From Pseudomonadota bacterium (GTDB taxonomy: Bacteria > Pseudomonadota > Gammaproteobacteria > Steroidobacterales > Steroidobacteraceae), in NCBI GenBank assembly GCA_003242275.1, contig QGUX01000035.1, forward strand, positions 1 through 17,496: a stretch of DNA of 17,496 bases, given 5' to 3'. Below the pieces are notes generated by a model. It made no database searches. It was not told where the DNA came from and worked only from the letters and a program-made list of their open reading frames with translations. Shown here piece by piece: positions 15,067 through 17,496 of this stretch (positions within the stretch are counted from its first letter, which is position 1; each line of letters starts with the position of its first letter). The translations under genes were made by a program, and so were the position numbers.

Positions 15067-15097
15067 TTTCCGATCCGGCGGGCGTCATCCGTTGTAA
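15067..15097 (+). promoter_or_regulatory. ECF-type promoter, copy 3 (drives acid-phosphatase-like gene)
   Basis: TTTCCGAT (15067-15074), 10 nt, TCATCCGTTGTAA (15085-15097). It agrees with copies 1 and 2 at 15 of 21 block positions, with identical spacing, keeping TTTCCG, the CA pair, CGTT and the following TA. It starts 14 nt after the TBDR2 stop and lies 30 nt before ATG 15128, so that gene can be expressed independently of the TBDR2 transcript. Confidence 0.6.
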
Positions 15098-15127
15098 GGG
15101 TCCGGTCATTTCCTTGGGGGGGAATCC

Positions 15128-16054
15128 ATGCGTTACCTGCAACACGCGGTCCTGCTTTCGCTGATCGCATGCACGGCCTGCGCCGCGGCGCCGGGCACCC
15201 AGCGCAGCACGGGCAATGGCGCGGCCGCCGCCGCGGCCGGCCCGGGCACGGACGCGGCCATGCCGGGCGCGGCCACGGAGCGTGCGGCGGGAGCCGGGGG
15301 CGGCGCCTCCGGCAATGGCGCCGCCGCGCCGAGGAGGCCGCGCGACAACACGCCCCCGTACCTCAGCGGCGCCAGCGCGGACTTCTTCCTGATCATGCCG
15401 CCGGCGCCGAGGAACGGCGATGCCCGCGACGAAGCCGATCGCCGCATCTTCCGCGAGACGCGCAAGCTGGAGGGCACGCCCCGCTGGCAGATGGCCGCCG
15501 AGGACGCCGAGCTCAGCCCCGCCGCGATGCTGAAGCACTTCTCCTGCAGCCTGGGCGTGGAAGCCACGCAGGAGCAGCTGCCGCGGCTGACCGCGCTGGC
15601 GCAGAAGGCCATGCGCGAGGCCGCGCGCACCGTGGGCCGCGCCAAGGAGCACTACGCCCGCAAGCGTCCCTTCCAGGCGGATGAGGGTCCCACCTGGGTG
15701 GCGCATCCCCCCGGGGGCGAGGGTTCCGAATACCTTCCGGCACAACCCACGGGGGGCTGGGCCTGGGCGCTGGTGCTGGCGCAGGTGGACCCGGGCAATG
15801 CCGAGGCCATCCTCAAGCGCGGCCGCGCCATCGGCGACAGCCGCGTGGTGTGCGGCATGCACAATGCCTCGGCGGTGGATGCGGCGCGCCTGCTGACCAG
15901 CGCGGCGATGGCTGCCATCGCGGCCTCGCCGCTGTACCAGGCGGACGTGGTGGTGGCGCGCGCGGAGCTGGACACGCTGCGCAAGGGCGAGCACCAGACG
16001 CCCGAGCCGGCGCGCTGCGAACTCGAGGCCCAGCTGGTCGAGTCGTTCTGGTAA
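15128..16054 (+). CDS. Class A acid-phosphatase-like (PAP2 superfamily) lipoprotein, catalytic motifs degenerate
   Basis: 308-aa exported protein. A short signal peptide ends in LIAC (12-15), a possible lipobox; a low-complexity Ala/Gly linker (19-70) follows. Residues about 76-282 match class A non-specific acid phosphatases in order: DFFLIMPPAP, LEGTPRWQMAAEDAEL, FSCSLGV, the KX6RP motif (K173, R180, P181), GWAWALVLAQV and the SRX5H motif (S238, R239, H245). The PSGH motif expected just before GWAW reads LPAQ at 203-206, so the catalytic His is Gln206. The Asp four residues after the motif-3 His is Ala249. Phosphate-binding Lys/Arg and the nucleophile His remain, but the proton donor and the supporting Asp are lost, so normal phosphatase activity is unlikely. 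The ATG follows GGGGGGG at 15116-15122. Promoter copy 3 links it to the sigma regulon; a binding or scaffold role is speculation. Confidence 0.82.
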   Translation: MRYLQHAVLLSLIACTACAAAPGTQRSTGNGAAAAAAGPGTDAAMPGAATERAAGAGGGASGNGAAAPRRPRDNTPPYLSGASADFFLIMPPAPRNGDARDEADRRIFRETRKLEGTPRWQMAAEDAELSPAAMLKHFSCSLGVEATQEQLPRLTALAQKAMREAARTVGRAKEHYARKRPFQADEGPTWVAHPPGGEGSEYLPAQPTGGWAWALVLAQVDPGNAEAILKRGRAIGDSRVVCGMHNASAVDAARLLTSAAMAAIAASPLYQADVVVARAELDTLRKGEHQTPEPARCELEAQLVESFW

Positions 16055-16059
16055 GCGGC

Positions 16060-16081
16060 CGGCAGCGGAAAGCCGCTGCCG
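16060..16081. terminator. Hairpin between convergent genes, likely bidirectional terminator
   Basis: CGGCAGCGG (16060-16068) pairs perfectly with CCGCTGCCG (16073-16081) around an AAAG loop. It sits in the 31-nt gap between the stop codons of the phosphatase-like gene and the convergent minus-strand gene. The context supports a terminator, although there is no T-run. Confidence 0.6.
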
Positions 16082-16085
16082 CGGG

Positions 16086-16523
16086 TCAGTCGGTCTGCCG
16101 GTGGCGGCGGGCCTGCGCCATGCCGATGGCGCCGGCCCTGATCACGCGCCGCGCGGCCTCGGTGTCGCGGGCGGCGCGCGCCCGCGAGAGGCGCAGCCGA
16201 ATCGCTTCCTGGATTTCGCGCCGCGTCGCGGCCGGCGAGACATCGAGGATCAGGTACCAGTCATCCAGCGAACCCCCGCCGCTGCGGCGGGCGCTGGAGC
16301 GCGTAGCCGGGCGCGTGGCCGGCGCCGGCCGCGGCAAGCGCATGGTGCCGCGCGGCCCCGGCGGCGTGCGCACCATGATGGTGTCGGATCGGACGTCGGA
16401 GGTCGACTGCGCCATCGCCCGCCGGGCTTCCTCGATCACCTGCGAACCGGACTGCAGGACGCGCCGGATGACCTGCACGATGATGAAGGTGATGATGAAG
16501 ATGACCAGCAGCTCGGCGAACAT
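16086..16523 (-). CDS. Small membrane-anchored protein with J-domain-like C-terminus
   Basis: 145-aa protein of unknown function. An N-terminal membrane helix (about 2-21, FAELLVIFIITFIIVQVI) leads into a short helical stretch and then a Pro/Arg/Ser-rich linker (about 50-85). The C-terminal part (about 86-140) resembles the start of a J-domain: DDWYLILDVSPAATRREIQEAIR fits the Y-x-x-L-x-V-x-x-x-A-T-x-x-E-I-x-x-A pattern. The HPD tripeptide needed to stimulate DnaK is absent, so it would be a J-like protein rather than a working co-chaperone. The first residues should lie in or cross the inner membrane, leaving the tail in the cytoplasm. The start is supported by GGAGGGA shortly upstream of the ATG. 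It lies 56 nt downstream of the oxygenase gene on the same strand, probably in one operon. The J-like assignment is moderate. Confidence 0.72.
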   Translation of the reverse strand: MFAELLVIFIITFIIVQVIRRVLQSGSQVIEEARRAMAQSTSDVRSDTIMVRTPPGPRGTMRLPRPAPATRPATRSSARRSGGGSLDDWYLILDVSPAATRREIQEAIRLRLSRARAARDTEAARRVIRAGAIGMAQARRHRQTD

Positions 16524-16579
16524 CGGCTCCCTCCATCGGATGCGGGCGCGGCGCCGTCAGCGGCACCGCGCCGGGCACC

Positions 16580-17496
16580 TCAGGCCCTGGCCCGCGGAAT
16601 GGCCGCTTCGGGCACGAACCAGCCGTGCACCTGGCCGGCGATGCGGGTGGGCATGCGCACGGTCGCGACCGGGCCTTCCTCCACGCGCTCGGCATCGAGG
16701 ATGACCAGGTCGGCGCGGTTGCCTTCCTGCGCCCAGGTGCCCACGGCCATCACGTAGCCCGAGCCCTCCGGCGCCGTGGCGCTGCGCGGCGCGAAGCACA
16801 CCTCCGACAGGTTGAATCCCTGCGGCGCCTTCCACAGCTTGTAGCTCCTGTTCTGCAGGTCGAAGCGCGCGATGCCCTGGCCGCGCTGGCCGTTCTCGGT
16901 GAAGCCGCACGACAGCCAGCCGTAGCGGTAGTGCGCGGTGTTGTAGCGGTCGTCCTGGCGCGGCAGCGCGCCGGTGAGGTCCGGGTACAGCGTCTCGATG
17001 TCGTAGGCCTTCGGCGTCTTCTTCGACAGTTCGGCCGACAGGCGGGTGATGTAGCTGGCGCCCTTGACCGGGTCCCAGCGCGAGCCGTCGTGGAAGGGCA
17101 TGAACGGGAACGGGTTGGACTGCGACATCTCCACGTCCACGTACACGCGCTTGCCGTCGTCGAACGCGCCCATCACATGCGTGGCGCTGCGCTCGGGGCC
17201 CTTGATGAAGCGGATGTCCTTGCCGTCGCCGCCGCGGCGGAAGTAGCCGAAGTAGGTCGGCTCGCCCGGCCACCACGACCAGTGGATGCCGCCCTTCTTC
17301 ATCTGCTCCTCGTCCATCATCATCGGGATGACGTAGAGCACGACGTAGTTCTCGGTCACGGCGAAGTCGTGCAGCATGCCCACGTAGGGCACCTTGACCC
17401 AGCAGTCCCACACCTTCTTTCCATCCGGCGTGTACTCGAACACGTTCACGTCGGTGGTGCCGTGGCCCCTGGCCTCGTAGCCGAAGGCGACCAGGT
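16580..17496 (-). CDS. Carotenoid/lignostilbene cleavage dioxygenase, 5' end beyond window
   Basis: C-terminal 304 residues of an iron(II) dioxygenase of the carotenoid cleavage oxygenase (RPE65/lignostilbene dioxygenase) family, which splits a C=C bond in stilbenes or (apo)carotenoids to aldehydes. Three of the four expected iron-ligand histidines are visible in context: MLHDFAVTENY (fragment His42), ATHVMGAFDDG (His106) and QVHGWFVPEA (His290). The first, normally in an AHPK-like motif, would lie just outside the window. FGYEARG near the start of the fragment and LPRQDDRYN...YRYGWL resemble lignostilbene dioxygenases more than plant-type carotenoid enzymes, so an aromatic stilbene substrate is favoured (inference). 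The reading frame is open to the window edge; a GTG at 17449 is internal, not the start. No signal peptide can be assessed. It ends 56 nt before the J-like gene. Confidence 0.93.
   Translation of the reverse strand, partial: LVAFGYEARGHGTTDVNVFEYTPDGKKVWDCWVKVPYVGMLHDFAVTENYVVLYVIPMMMDEEQMKKGGIHWSWWPGEPTYFGYFRRGGDGKDIRFIKGPERSATHVMGAFDDGKRVYVDVEMSQSNPFPFMPFHDGSRWDPVKGASYITRLSAELSKKTPKAYDIETLYPDLTGALPRQDDRYNTAHYRYGWLSCGFTENGQRGQGIARFDLQNRSYKLWKAPQGFNLSEVCFAPRSATAPEGSGYVMAVGTWAQEGNRADLVILDAERVEEGPVATVRMPTRIAGQVHGWFVPEAAIPRARA

Noticed and set aside
15850..16757. Plus-strand frames overlapping the phosphatase-like gene end and the J-like gene
   Set aside because: They run across the convergent terminator and antisense to supported genes, with no recognisable domain.
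1..17496. CRISPR arrays, tRNA or rRNA genes, insertion sequences, integrases, attachment sites
   Set aside because: No regularly spaced direct repeats, cloverleaf-like segments, transposase or recombinase motifs, or terminal inverted repeats were found on reading both strands.

Overview
The window is GC-rich, with dense third-position G/C and long stop-free antisense frames. It looks like a chromosomal segment of a Gram-negative proteobacterium. FecI/FecR signalling, very large TonB-dependent receptors (TBDRs), lipoproteins and a lignostilbene-type dioxygenase suggest a TBDR-rich gammaproteobacterium of the Steroidobacteraceae/Xanthomonadales kind; an alphaproteobacterium such as a sphingomonad cannot be excluded. 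The taxonomic guess is inference.

Layout. 1-330 is a non-coding upstream region with a hairpin and an ECF-type promoter. 331-9072 (+) holds a large TBDR without a signalling domain (TBDR1), then two paralogous lipoproteins, LP1 and LP2, separated by strong intergenic hairpins. 9073-9417 is a long leader that starts with a second copy of the promoter. 9418-15053 (+) is a tight cell-surface-signalling operon: an ECF sigma factor, a FecR-type anti-sigma factor overlapping it by 4 nt, and a second giant TBDR (TBDR2) that carries the N-terminal signalling (STN) domain. 15054-15127 holds a third promoter copy, which drives a lipoprotein related to class A acid phosphatases (15128-16054) that has lost key catalytic residues. 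A hairpin at 16060-16081 separates it from two convergent minus-strand genes: a membrane-anchored protein with a J-domain-like tail, and the 3' part of a carotenoid/lignostilbene oxygenase cut by the window edge.

How it may work together. TBDR2 probably senses a ligand in the outer membrane and signals through FecR to the sigma factor. The same spaced motif, TTTCCG(G/A)T-N10 followed by a CGTTnTA core, precedes TBDR1, the sigma operon leader and the phosphatase-like gene. I infer that these form one autoregulated regulon: a signalling receptor, a related non-signalling receptor with two companion lipoproteins, and a degenerate phosphatase. The imported or sensed substrate cannot be read from the sequence. 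The receptor plus twin-lipoprotein arrangement recalls SusC/SusD logic, but the lipoproteins are not SusD-like, and this is the most unusual part of the window.
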